Assembly (NCBI GenBank): GCA_947462335.1
Contig: OX381707.1
Coordinates: forward strand, 85,743,606 to 85,807,605
DNA from: Harmothoe impar
Taxonomy: Eukaryota; Annelida; Polychaeta; Phyllodocida; Polynoidae
DNA: 64,000 nucleotides
Direction: 5' to 3'
This document shows, piece after piece, positions 1 to 12,530 of this stretch. Position 1 is the stretch's first letter; every line of letters begins with the position of its first letter. The notes below the pieces were generated by a model. It worked only from the letters and a program-made list of their open reading frames with translations, did no database searches and was not told the DNA's origin. A program made the position numbers and the translations under genes.

Positions 1-2790
1 CATTATCCCCTGGTGAATAACGATGGCTGTACCCAGACAGTGAGCTCACTCATCATGACTTGAGGCACCATATATGTCTAAAGATTACCTTCTCACTGCC
101 TTGAAGGGAGTGATAAAAGACTGTGGGGTCTAAAAGCCTGCAGTGTGTCAAAGTCCTACCCTTGCAGGATTACTAGGTATCAGTTGGACTTGATACCCTC
201 TCAGCCAACCTCATCTTCAGCTTAACACTGAGTGTCTAAACCCTCCCCCCTCCCACCAGACCCTGAATCCATCGTCTCTGGCGCTATAAGGGAGTTGGAT
301 GGACTAGGGTTACCTGTTGGACTGAGCAGCTGATAGTTGAAGGCAGAGGTGGCTGCACTGAGGAATCTGCAGTTGGAATCGATGTTGGGAATACCCAGGT
401 ACTAAAATGACACTAAATGGGTGATAGAGGAGAGAAATAAGGAAGAACGGGAAAGATCATGAAGGAGATAAAAGGAAAAATTGAAAAGAAGAGAGAAACT
501 TACAAAGGAAGAGATAAAGACATCCTATGAAAGTAGACCAGAAAACAAAGTGCCAAGAGATACAGGGACTGCTATGACAAAGTGGTATCAATAAGAGTAT
601 TAGGGTGTCAGCATAGATTCCTGACAGATACAGACACAGTAGGACACAGAGATGTGTTCTTGGAAGTGGTGGGTCTGGTTGGTTCAGACAAGGTGTAGGT
701 AGTGATAGATTACCTCTCAGGGGAAGGAGGGGTATCAGCGGGGAACACATAAACTAGACATAAGCTGATCATGTGGCTACTGATACATAACTTCTTAGCC
801 CTTAAAAGGGCCACATTGCCCTCTCATGCATCAGACCTTCAATTGTTATGATGCATGAAAGGCACAAATTGGTACCTAACTCACCAGCGCAAGGTTCAAG
901 CTTCATGCTCAAGCTACAGGGTTGATACATTTTGATTTTATTTTATTTGTTAAACTTGTACAGACAGCATCTTGGGTAAAGAAATGCTGGTTTCTGTCAT
1001 TCACCAGTTGAGCTGAATAGGTACATAATGCCCAGTGGTTAACATTGCAACATCAAGTGCATAAAAAAATGCTACAATTGGCCTCCGAGGATTGTACCTA
1101 TATAGGGCTTCTTGGAGAAACAACTAATACTACACAGATAACATACAACTAATTCTACACAGATAAGATAACTCTAGGGCTTAAGATGAAATGAGATGAG
1201 ATGGGATGGTTCAGCATAAATTATGACATATACATATGTAAAAATATAGGTATCAGTGTCTGAAATATAAAGTTGTCTACTCTACAGTACAGATATATGG
1301 CCTCTTATGGCTTAGCTAACCTTTGTCTACAGCTTATCTATTATCTAACCTACGTTTAAGCCGCATACTATAATCAAAGTTTTTCTACAGTCTATCCTAT
1401 GTTTACACAGTGTGTCTACATTTAGAGTACAGATACGTGGTGGCTTAAAATTATAATGAACATTATCCCGAAGAGCATGTCACATTGCAATAGACTCCTT
1501 GAAATGTGTGCGCTTTGCTGACATCAACAGACTGCCTGATGATTTGAGAATCTTGAGCAGCTCAGCAGCAACATTTCTGAATGGCAAAAAGGGTGTTAGG
1601 TGGTTATTTGCTCAGCATCCCTGTAAATTTTAGATAAGATTATGCCTCAAAGAAATATGAATTTTCAATAAGTGACCAGAAAGCATCTACTAATGTCTAT
1701 GGCTGTCCTGACAATTTGCAGTGATGTGTTAAATAAGTGCAAAAAAAATATGGCCAAAAAGAAGATGTTAATTCATGTGGTCAGGCAATGAAGCAGTACT
1801 TACTTAAATAAAACGCCCAAAGTATACCAGACTATTACTGAGCTGCGTGAGACAGACTGGTGACAGATAACTCCCTCCTGTCTGAGTCAGGTTACTACTG
1901 GGCTTAGTGCAGACGTCTCCATTTCAAGGATAACCCTTTGTTATCATCATGTGTGAATGTAGCTCTCATAAGTGAATTCGCCAGATAATTATGTATGATC
2001 CATCTAGATCGCCTTAACCCTGTAGGGTATTCTTCTTGTTTTAGTGGACTCAGATAATAAAGGGATTAGCCTTTCAATGCAGAAAGCAGCCTCTACAGAC
2101 GTACTTAGAGATGAATGAGAGAGTAACCACAACAAATAATACCTGAGAAATAAAGCGCCTTATCCTACTCAGACAACTCTTCCTAATCTATGCTGCATAT
2201 TCTTAAAAGGAACCCCATTTGTACATTGATTATGCAAAGCACACACTTCCCTTGGCAGTACCTGTAGAGTGTTGATCTTTTAGAAGCCCCAGTGTTATGT
2301 CCACTGTGGCTCCTAAAAGGTTTTGCATACATGAATAGAGATGTAATTCTATTGAGCAATGAATAGCTTTTATATTTCCTCCTAGAATTACCTTGAACTA
2401 ACAGTTTTATCAGAGGACCTTTTAAAATGGCTCTTTTTTTTCAATGCTCCCCACTTGTGCCTTAAGTATTGATACTTTGTGGGCGTCCACTGTAAGCTCT
2501 AACAAACGTTGCATACATGAATAGAAAGCTGATACCATTGAACAATGAATAGGTTTTCTACAATTGCCTGGAAGCAATAACTTTATCAGAAGGCACTCAA
2601 AAAGGGTCCCTGAGTAGCTCCCCTACTTACTATCTCTATATCCTTATATATGTACATTGATAAGGTCTGTAATACGCTACCACTGTACTAAGCATCACAT
2701 AGAACAGTGGTCTCAAAAACTGTATCATGGCACTTTGTTGGGAGAGACAACATGCTATATCTAGAACGGACCCACTGCTCACAGCTGAAC
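1..2790. repeat. Old dispersed repeat R1, copy 1 (about 150-960), then featureless DNA
   Basis: Positions 260-430 and 610-960 align by eye with 2865-3010 plus 3270-4010, with 34290-34480 plus 34540-34720, and partly with 37290-37700. Shared landmarks are 'ggagttggatggactaggg', 'gagcagctgatag', 'ggaaggaggggtatc' and 'gctacagggttgatac'. Copies are heavily diverged, with many indels and no long ORF, so this is an old non-coding or decayed family of unknown class. No TIR, LTR or target duplication was recognised. From about 960 to 2790 I see AT-rich DNA with no gene, splice-bounded exon or RNA gene. Confidence 0.5.
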
Positions 2791-5460
2791 TTCACAATTT
2801 CCATAGGTTAGAAAATACCTAGAAGCTCTCCTACCTTTACACCGCCTGGCTGTGAATCCCTCCTCCCGGGGTTATAAGGGAGTTGGATGGACTAGGGTTA
2901 CGTGCTAGACTGAGCAGCTGATAGCTGAAGGCAGAGGTAGCTACACTGAGGGATCTGCAGTTGGGATCGATGTTGGGGATACCAGGGTACTAAAATGACA
3001 CTTGGTGGGTGATAGAGGATGATAGGGGGTTTAAAGGGTGATTCGGCTGATACCATCTAGATCAATGTGTTAAGGCTTACTAGTGCAGGTATATGGGCAT
3101 TAGGCTTGGATCACTTGACCCTTCCAAGGTGAGTACAATGACGGCTACCAAGCTGAAGCTGACATATTTGAAAGATGTGAATCATATTCTCAGGACTACA
3201 TATTCAGCAATACTATGCAATATTCATATACACATACCAGCACATCACTACCACAATACATACAGGAATGGATGGTGATGTAGGGTAGGTTCTAGAGTGT
3301 CGGACAGGCTGAGGTATGATAGAGATAGATCACCCCTCAGGGCAAGGAGGGGTATCTGGCAGGTGGAAGACTACCAGGATTTGCAATACAGACTGGACAA
3401 ACCACCCAGGTTGTTCAGCCTGGTATTTAGGGCTGTTCTGGTACACTGTATATAGCTTTTATATAATCATATATGCAATTTTTATATGATATTTGCCAGA
3501 TTTACAAACCTTTCTAGCATATAAATGAGTTTATCAGCTTAAAGCATTTGGATGCATTATGTGCATGGTCCATTGCATTTCTGAATTATTATGAGTTTAA
3601 ATCAGTATTTCATCTAATGTGACACACATGTAGCAGAGCCCCTGCTTGGAGAAGGTGTGAAAGCCTCAGCCCCAGCCTGCTATACAAGGCTCCCTGCCTC
3701 ATACACCAGCCTGCTGTGATTGGAGAGTGTATAGGGCCGGCCTGAATGCACAGGCTGGGCGGCTTGAAAGTACAGGCTGCCTGTTAATTCAGGCTGTCCA
3801 CTCCTGCTATACCAGTCCTCCACCTGTCCAAGACTTATGTAAACTGGACACAGTCTAATCATTTGGCTGCTAATACATGGCTTTGAATCCCTTCAAAGGG
3901 CCTCAACCTGCTTTCCTGCATCATATCCTTCATTGTCATGAATTACTGCTGACTCACTCAAGAGTGCAGGGTTCAAGCACCATGCTGAGGCTACAGGGTT
4001 GATACAAATACAAAGTTTATAGGGGCCACACACTCATCTAAACTTGTGTATTCTGGATGACAAAGGTTCTAACACAGCACTGATGCGCAAAGCAGCCCCT
4101 TTAGTGCTTAGTATCCTTTGCGACCTCTTCTTCCTTAAGACAGTTGGAACTGATATCTAGGTGTCACCAAACTAAGAGAGGCAAAGTGAGAACAAAACAG
4201 ACTGACAGAATCAGAGACAGGTAGAATGATACAAAGCTGTATAAAAGGTAAGTGATTGAATCAGTTCTACACTTGGTATTCTAGGCCTACTCAGCTACAC
4301 AAACTACATCCCAATGAATAGGGCCTGGGGTGATAAGGTGTACACAGCCAACAAAACCTTGGACAGCTGCTTGCTGTCTTTGAGGAATTCTGTATTACGC
4401 ACCGAGAATTATACTTGATGCCTGCAGCAAATTACTGGAATTCAGATAGGCTAGTGAATAGAAAACTGCCTGTTGCCAAGCATAAACATTGCTAAAAGGC
4501 AGTGAGGGTGCAAGGTGCATATTTGCTCAGATTTGTCTTTTAGTTTAAGATTACAACTGAAATTCTTTTTTAATTAGGTGACCAGCAAAACATAAAGGAA
4601 GAGACATATGTAACCCTAACTATAGATGTTATCCACCTGCATTGACTCCATTGTAAAAAAGGAACACTTTCTTAATGTTTTTATTATTTATATTGGCTTC
4701 TGGTGATTTTCTCATTTTATTATGAAGAGCACTGTTCATAATACTCCCTGTTACATGTTTTTTTGCCTGGAGAGTTTTAGTATTCTGACCCAGGCCTGAA
4801 GGCTGTGAACCTTAAAGCCTAAGAGGAGCTATCTTTATGAGTATGTGATGGACCTGAGGTACCTGAAGTGTTAAATGAGGACATGGCTCCCAATTCCTAC
4901 TGGCCTCCCTTGGATACCTTTAACCCTTTAAGGCTGGGCACTGCTTTAATTGACCATGGTTTGCTGAATGTATCAGCCCTGGTGAGTCAACTCATGTTCC
5001 ATGCTGACCCTTCAGGTGTACATCAACCAAACCGTTAAGTAATGACTAGCAGCATTGGGCATGTACTCATCAAGGCTGTATTACTGCATCAATATTATGA
5101 AGGGCGTTAAGCATTAGAGCATCATGCAGCACCTAAATCTATAGAGTTGGCTGGTGCTTTAATGCTTTAAGCCCCATGTGGACATGATGCATGAATGCAG
5201 CCCTAGAGTGTAACTTGCTGCATTTAAACAATAAGGTATTCCTACATATTTGATACAATCCGGTAGGGACCAATGCAGCAACCTGATTTTACTCGCTAAG
5301 GTTGCATCGGTGAATCATGCCCCCAGATGTCGCCTTTCAGCAACATGCTGTCCTTATAGGGTTAACAAGTTACAAGCTTGGAGTAGACTGCAGAGACCAG
5401 AAGGTGTTTAAGGTGAACACGGTCGGCTATTCCTGAAGGACACTCTACATTACTATGCAG
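2790..5460. repeat. Old dispersed repeat R1, copy 2 (extended)
   Basis: This stretch is roughly collinear with 34120-35270. It shares the 'ggagttggatggactaggg' block (2880-3020), the 'tacagggttgatac' block (3980-4010), the 'gttaaatgaggacatgg' block (4871-4887) and 'gactgcagagaccagaaggtgtttaa' (5386-5411, compare 35205-35230). The collinearity over more than 2 kb suggests an old multi-kilobase repeat or segmental duplication rather than a short SINE. No credible ORF is present. Confidence 0.5.
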
Positions 5461-8157
5461 CCCTCACAGGGTTACAGAGGGCTTATGGGGATCAGCCAAC
5501 AAAACTAACCCAAAAATCCAGTTTGAATTTTTCATGGAGCCAAAATACATATGCAATAAAGTTACTGTGACATATATCAAACTTTATTTGTCCCTCCTTG
5601 CACCGAGAAATACAGGGTCAAAAAAGGGTTTAACACACAATCCCCTAGCTTTGCAGGGTTAACCGGTCCAGATGGAGGTGTTTAACGGGAACATGGCTGG
5701 CAATTCCTGCTGGGCATGTTTGGTTGCACCCAGCTCCACACCCACATACTGCCTTTGCGTGGGGGATATACTATGTACTCAGCAAGGCAACTCTTTAAGG
5801 ACCCATGTCGCTAAAAGATGGAAATTGCCGTTGATGCAACAATGCAGCCCCCCACAAGTAGCTTGCTGGTTCTACATTGGTGCACCATGCCTACACCTCA
5901 GGAGTATCTGCACCCCATAGGGTCTGCATGATGCTTATATGCAGCACTGGCTAGTTACTCGTATGGGCTGAATTCATGCATCCTGACAACCAAGGACTTG
6001 ATGCATTAAGGTATCATGGCATCCTTAAAGGTTTAAAGGATATTGTTTACAATTGGATCACCTGACTCTGTACCTATTACTGACTGTTTACACGATAACC
6101 CTTTAAGGGTTACATCATGAGCTCAATTGTATTATGCTCAAAGAGCTCTCTGATGTTATCATACATAAATGTTGACCTTGGAAATCTCATGAGACGAAAT
6201 TAATCTCAATGATATCAATATTTGATGGGAGTGTAGCAACCTTGTAGTGTCATCAAAATGCATAAATGGAGGAAAGGAGTCTGTTTTGTTTTTGCACTGA
6301 TCTCTCTTTAGATGGGTGTAAGCAAAAGAGTAAGGACTGTTTGTGCATGAGCTATATTTAACATACCTAAAGAAAGCTTCTCCTTAGCATTAACTTTGTA
6401 TATGACAGTGCAGTACTCACTTCACTACCAAGGTGCCAACAAAAAACTTCTTCTTAGCATCAATTATTTGTGCAAGTAGACAAAGAAACAGCGAAGACAA
6501 ATAGAGACTAAAGGAACTACTAAAGGGAGCAGGAGGAAAGTATCATTTTTTTCCATATGGTTTGTGCAGGCCTCTTGTTATATAGTATGAGTTATGCATG
6601 TAAATCTTCAGCAGCTCACAAGGTTTTCTCCCTATGAATGTTCAGTTACTTGTTGAAAAAGTGTATTCATAGTTGAGTAGAATCACCTTTCGATTCATGT
6701 GTGCAGTTTTTTTGTCAGGCACATGGCATTAAACAAACTCACCTTGCTCTATACTACTGTGTTCTGCATGGGTAATTAGTGTGTGTCTAACATAATCAAT
6801 GTATCGGTGGTGTTCCTCTATAACCCTTTTAGGAAGGCATGTCACTAAAGGATGACACATATCATCATGATGCACTAAGGCAGCCCTAGCGAGTAACTTA
6901 CAGGCGATACATAATTGCATCATAGCACACAGCCTCAACCCTATGGTGTTGGCATGACATTTAGATGAAGCCCTGGTGAGACACTTATAAATAGAAAAGA
7001 GAAGGCATCCCCAAACAGCAATGATACTGTACTCCAGGACCCTCTGCCATCTGAGCCTGTGTCCCTTGGGTGAGCAAGACACAATAAGTTTTAGCACTCA
7101 GTAAATTCAAGCCTCTCACCAAACAAAGCCAAAATATGCACTATAGTGGTTCAATGTTTACTTGAGCTTAAAAGAAAAGGCTTACAAACAAGTACTGCAT
7201 GGCAGGATGCACTGCACAGGGGAGTTGCCTGTTATGGAATAGGCAAACATTTAAAAAGCTGTCCCTAGTCTCCATTCCTTCTAAGCAAGTATTTTGACAA
7301 GAGCTGAACTGGGAAAGCAGAATGGGGTTGTAATTTAATATAAAGCAGTTCTAGAATATCCCTGGATCCTATAGAGAAACAGGCCTGATGCAAAAAATAT
7401 TTTGTGATTTCCCGAGTTTTGGGTCCCAAATGCATAGTTTGAGCCTGTCCCTGAAACCGTACGACAAAATTAGCGATTTAACACCCCCTTCTAATCTTAG
7501 GATAATGAAGTCTTGCATCAAGGATGTAAGATCTATAATATCTACCTACAATTTCTACACTGGTACCCTAGTGGTCTACAATGTAAAATATTGTATGACC
7601 AACCATCATGCCACCATTAAAGGGTTAACATAAGTTTTATACTGCAGCATCATTTAAAGTATTGTATACTACTGAGTAGTATTTCCTTTACCTTTCCTTT
7701 TCAATGAAAGTTTTCGGCACTTTCTGAGCCACATCATAGCAAACTGTGAAGGTCTGGGATCTAACTCTGCCCTATTCTAAAGCATTGATGTGTGGTTATG
7801 AAGGTTGTATTATAGTCCTTCCTCCTTATTCATCAGGTTATTTTTACTGCACTGCTCCCATTCAAGCTTGTCTTAGATGATTAATGTTCCTTCTTCAAAT
7901 TTAATCATCTAGTGAAATATTTATCTAATTAACTTTTCTTTTGATTGATATACTGCTAGATGGTAACCTGAATGTTGATTTTTCTTTTAAATCTTTGTAT
8001 TTCACTTAAAGAGGCTATTAGAAAAAAATCAATAATAATTGGTTCATGGCAATGATTTTATCAAACATGGATATTAGAATTGATTATCAGTTGATGTATG
8101 ATATTTACAATTTATGCATGACCTAGGCCTTATTATTGTAATCAATGTATTTTGCAG
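5460..8157. other. Mostly featureless AT-rich DNA with R1-like scraps
   Basis: Positions 5660-5720 repeat the 'aggtgtttaa...gaacatggctggcaattcctgctgggcatg' block seen again near 35220 and 38350. Many 'ccctttaaaggg'-type palindromes occur here and in the R1 blocks. Otherwise I see no gene, RNA or element. Short ORFs in this stretch have no recognisable domain. Confidence 0.4.
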
Positions 8158-8226
8158 AGCCTTTCATTTGAAATGAAAGCCATTCATGAACTGAATCAGA
8201 GAGGTGGATCCTTGCTCTCGGCTAAG
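8158..8226 (+). CDS. Candidate internal coding exon, 69 nt, product unknown
   Basis: A 69-nt open segment is bounded by a good 3' splice site (T-rich tract then ttttgcag, ending at 8157) and a consensus 5' splice site (AAG|gtaaga at 8227). Its length is a multiple of three, and the phase-0 reading has no stop and encodes 23 residues beginning SLSFEMKAIHELNQRGG. That peptide looks protein-like, with a charged amphipathic run followed by RGG, unlike the random flanks. I cannot assign a family. No partner exon was identified in the window, which would be expected if introns are tens of kilobases long. It could equally be a chance AG...GT interval. Confidence 0.3.
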
Positions 8227-9400
8227 GTAAGATTTGATGTTTGCTCATTAAATCAGAGATGACAGCTGAAGGCCTGAAGGATGGAATTAAGGCCTGACTG
8301 CTGGTAATGTCTTGGTAAATAGGGTGTAATTAAGGTGCTCCCTCTGGGCCTTGTGACATAATTGAGACCCTATAGTTGGTATTTTCATCTTCACAGGCTT
8401 TGATTATAATTTCTGAATGAAACCTGGCCTGGCCTTTAATATAAGAGGATGCAGGACTACTCAAACTAGAAATAAAAGCATCAGTCTGACACTAAGACAC
8501 TCTTTCAGCCATCAAGCTGGGGATATCCAGTTCTATATTTACTTCATATAATTGTTGTTCCAAGAATCCACTATGTGTAATGTCTTCTATACATAATACA
8601 CATCCCCTCAATATGATTTAGAAAAAGAGAAAAAAATGCAACCAACAGAAAACGTTAAAATTGTATTAAACAAAATGTGTACCTTTCCAAAATAGTATTA
8701 GTAAAGTGGATCTGAAACCATATAGAAATTAAAGTATGATTCTTGAGAGCTAAAATAGAGCAGAATATGCCCGGATTCTGATCATGGCATCCGAGACGGT
8801 CATTAAGGCATCACTCCTGTGGGCTATTTAATCTAATAGCAGATTCCCATTTCCCCACTTCCATCTTTTTCTTTGCTCATATATTGCCCTGGGATATTGG
8901 AAGTGGATCGCATGTTGAGATTTCAGACCTGGATGTTGGACAGGCGGCCACAGTTGATGAAAGTGTCTCACTCCTTTAATGTGTGTATAGTTAGAAGCAC
9001 AGGCATATTGTTGGATACTTACAGAAGAAGTGACACAGCCCATGGTAATTCATCTTCCTCGTTAGCCGGGCCCTTTTTGAGGAAACAGTGAGGAGTAACT
9101 TATTTTACCTTTTTCCCCTATCGTCACATTTGTAAGTGGCTGTGTCTCAGGCCAATATGAACGTCTTTAACGGGCTGCAATCTTTGACATGGTGCTATCC
9201 TTGACTCAGTGTCATATTTACATTTACATTGGCCAGATCTCATGAGACACAGCCATATCCCTTATTGTTCCCACATCTGGGGAACACTGTCTGGTTATTT
9301 GTACTCAGTGCCCAGAAACCTATACTAGTTACAGGATCCAACATTAGTAGCCTGCAGCAAACTCACTTTGATAACTGAGTACATTGTTGAGTGATAAAAG
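8227..9400. other. No recognisable feature
   Basis: AT-rich DNA downstream of the candidate exon. Two overlapping opposite-strand ORFs of about 70 codons near 8830-9090 look like chance. No repeat copy, RNA gene or element boundary was seen. Confidence 0.4.
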
Positions 9401-12400
9401 ATGTTCTAATAAAGGACATCTCTCAGTTTCCACATGAGTTTGCTTTGGAAATTAAATAGACAATAGAGGGCCCAAATCTTTCTAGGAAGCGATTGTATGA
9501 TATTTTTCAATCATATGACTGGAGGGTTATAAATGGAACTGGATTTACTCAGTCTGTCCAGACTAGTATCAAATTATAAAGAAAGAAAAACAAATCCCCA
9601 GATTCTGCTTTGCAACTGCTCCCATTTGTATTGCTTGTCCTTGTGGTTTCGAATAAATCTGCTGAAAAAATCTGATCATTGACAACATATTTTTACCAAG
9701 CAGATTAAGCTGGATCTTGTCACATTGTGTCTTTGCGTTTCCCAACTGGTAAGTTTTATATTGGCTGGTGTCTACACACCATGGCACCATGTTGTCTGGA
9801 TTACTAATTGATGCCCCCTGAAGGCTGCTTTATCAAAGTTTAATCATTCCAAGACTTTTACCAGACACTGTGTTCACATGAGGAAGTGGTCATTTTTAAA
9901 CAACAGGAGGGGGGGTTGGCATATTTTTTTGTGAGAGTTGCTCGAAAAGTTATTTGCCCTTCGGCCCCCCCCCCCCCCCCCCACCTGAAGGGGTCGGCAA
10001 TTTTCTCTGCTCGACCCCTCCTGTCAGGTTAAAATTGAGCACCGCCAATTCCTTTGAGCTATAGTGAGGCTTTTTTGCAATTTATTTGGTCTCCCCCTCA
10101 AGAGGAGTCCAAATTTATTTGCTCCCTCCCCTTCAAGGGGTCCAAGTCTTTTTGGTCCCCTCTCCCCTAAATCCACCGACACCCCCTTTTGTTAAAAAAT
10201 GACAACTGCCTAATGGCAACTCATTGTCTGCAGGCCTGCACAGCAATTTTACAAAATGATGCCCCGGAGGACAGATTTATCACAGTCTTACAGACTTCCA
10301 CCAGACCCTGTGTCCTGCATCCAAAGACATTCAGGATATTCCCAGTGTTGTCAGAGAGCAGACCTCAGGAGTTTATGATGACACAATAGTTATTTTTATG
10401 CAGTTGCAGCTAATGCTCTAGTATAATCTCTTTTGGATGGGCAATGTATTCGTTAATGAAAACTCACATTCACACTTCTCCCTATCCTTCAACTCTTCAT
10501 TCAGAAACTGAGGGGGAGATTTAAGTTTTCTAGGTAGGAACGTTGAGTTATAATAAGCCCTGTCAGGTCATGGTACAATAAAAATACTGTCTCTGATCAA
10601 TACATTGTACACACTCTGAGAGCCTGTGACATAATGTGTTCAAATTTCATAATTGACTTTTAATCTAGAAAACACACCATACAATAACGTCCCACTAAAT
10701 CAATCTTGAGTCGGGCTTCTGTGTCAAGAGACCAAATTGGTTCTGTCTGGATTTGCAACTTTATTATACAAACATAGCACAAAAGTAAAACCAGACATCA
10801 CCATGGCAAACTTCTCCAGAAGTCTCTCTCCCTACCACAGCTTCTGATTTAAAACATTAAAAAAGGAATTTAGTTGACAATGATTCTGTATAAAATAGAC
10901 TTTAGCTTGATCCTATCACAGCATCATATTGGCATATCCACAGTTGTTGCTAGTCATCTTGGGAGATATTATGATTTTTGCAGTATCTTAAGCGAGATTC
11001 CTAGCCAGATTATAAATTAAGGCCCAGAGGACTATTTCAGCGTTATTTAATCCACCTGGTGTGAGGACCAGACACTATAATGTAGCCTGATAAGAACATC
11101 AGCAATATTCCCTACAGAGTCTACACTGACTAGACAAAAGTCCCAGGGGATTGCAGCATGGGGAGGCTTAAGTAAATTGAGAAGACAACTTTAGAAATTT
11201 GTCAAGGCAAATTATACTGTAAGTCAGTATGCAGCGTATTATTATTCCTATGGATCTTATCACAAGAAAAGTCTCCACATTAAGACAAGAGGAGTGATTC
11301 CCTATTCCTCTATATCTTAAAAGTAATAATAGACTAAAAGCATAATCTCTGATTTGATTTCTATAGACAAAGTTGGCATGTTTTGACCGAGCAATGTCTT
11401 TCAATGTGAGGTATGTGATTTTAGTTTGCATTATATGAACAGGTAAGAACTTGCAAGCAATTCTTTCTAACCAAACTATCTTGCTCGAATTCAAAACTTT
11501 CAACATTATGTTTGCTAAACTATTGTAGATTTTGCATCATACATTTCATTTAACATCATTGCCATAAACTCTGCTTAGAGACGGCGCCATTTGCTTCTGA
11601 AACCTCTATCCTGTGGTTTGGGAAACTACTATGAGTATGAATAGTTGGTGAGGTAGTGATTGGATCAAGCAGAGGCCTGGTTATCGGGTAAAGGATATGC
11701 AGAGAGAGTGCTAAGCTGGGAATAATAGCCCTTCTTCTTTATTCTTGAAAACTAATTCATGCACTCACTAGATGCCGCAAAATGTCACCTCAGATGGAGT
11801 TTTCCAAAGAACTTTATTTCAAGAGCACTGCAACGCTAGTAATTAAAACCAAGCTTTAATTAAGTATAACTCAAAGCTTCTGCAGAAGTTTGCTTTAAAA
11901 ATTAAATTGACAGTGGGAGAACAATGATGCCGATCAATAATGTTTCTATGATATGATCCGTGAGTTGTAATAAGCTTATTAAGTGTCCAAAACATATTCT
12001 CTCATAATGTTTGCATTTGTTATAGACACTGTTTGCCTCAGTGATATAAGCCACCACAGTAGGCAAAGTTTACTTTTAATCAACGTAACACAATGTAAAT
12101 GTTCTTGAATAAATCGGTTCCCTAGAGTCAGGTTACTTTTGGGAACTGGATTTACTGAGTCTGTCTGGTATCAAAAACGAATCCATACGATTCCCTGTTC
12201 AACCGCTGTCTTCTGTTCTATTTCAAATTTTAGTTTTGATTAAAACTGCTGAACACAGCTAATAATAATTGACAAAATTATTTTAGCAAATGAGAGTAAG
12301 GTTACAATGTGGATTGGCATTTTCCAAATGTTTGCTTTGTATTAGCTGGCATATACAAGCATATTGATACAATGGTGTCTGCAGAACAGCACAGGCAGAC

Positions 12401-12530
12401 TACAAAATGATGCCCTAGAGGACAGATTTATCACAACTTGACCCTTTTAGGACTTTCGCCAGACACTTTCCACTGCATCATGAAGAGATTAAGGATATTC
12501 CCAATTGAGTTTATACTTACTGTACTAGTT
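9400..12530. repeat. Old dispersed or tandem repeat R2, two long copies and a fragment
   Basis: Copy 1 (about 9420-10400) and copy 2 (about 11880-12530) are collinear. Both hold 'gtttgctttggaaattaaat'-like, 'aactggatttactcagtctgtc'-like and 'tgatgccc..gaggacagatttatcaca' blocks in the same order, and a fragment of the last block lies at 11020-11110. By eye, identity is about 70 percent, which indicates an old duplication. Copy 1 is interrupted at 9903-10190 by a G/C-homopolymer-rich insertion with inverted 'caggagggg'/'cccctcctg' at 9905 and 10013. I see no coding capacity. Confidence 0.5.

Noticed and set aside
6729..7097. 122-codon minus-strand frame
   Set aside because: No domain, signal or splice context; typical of chance frames in this AT-rich DNA.
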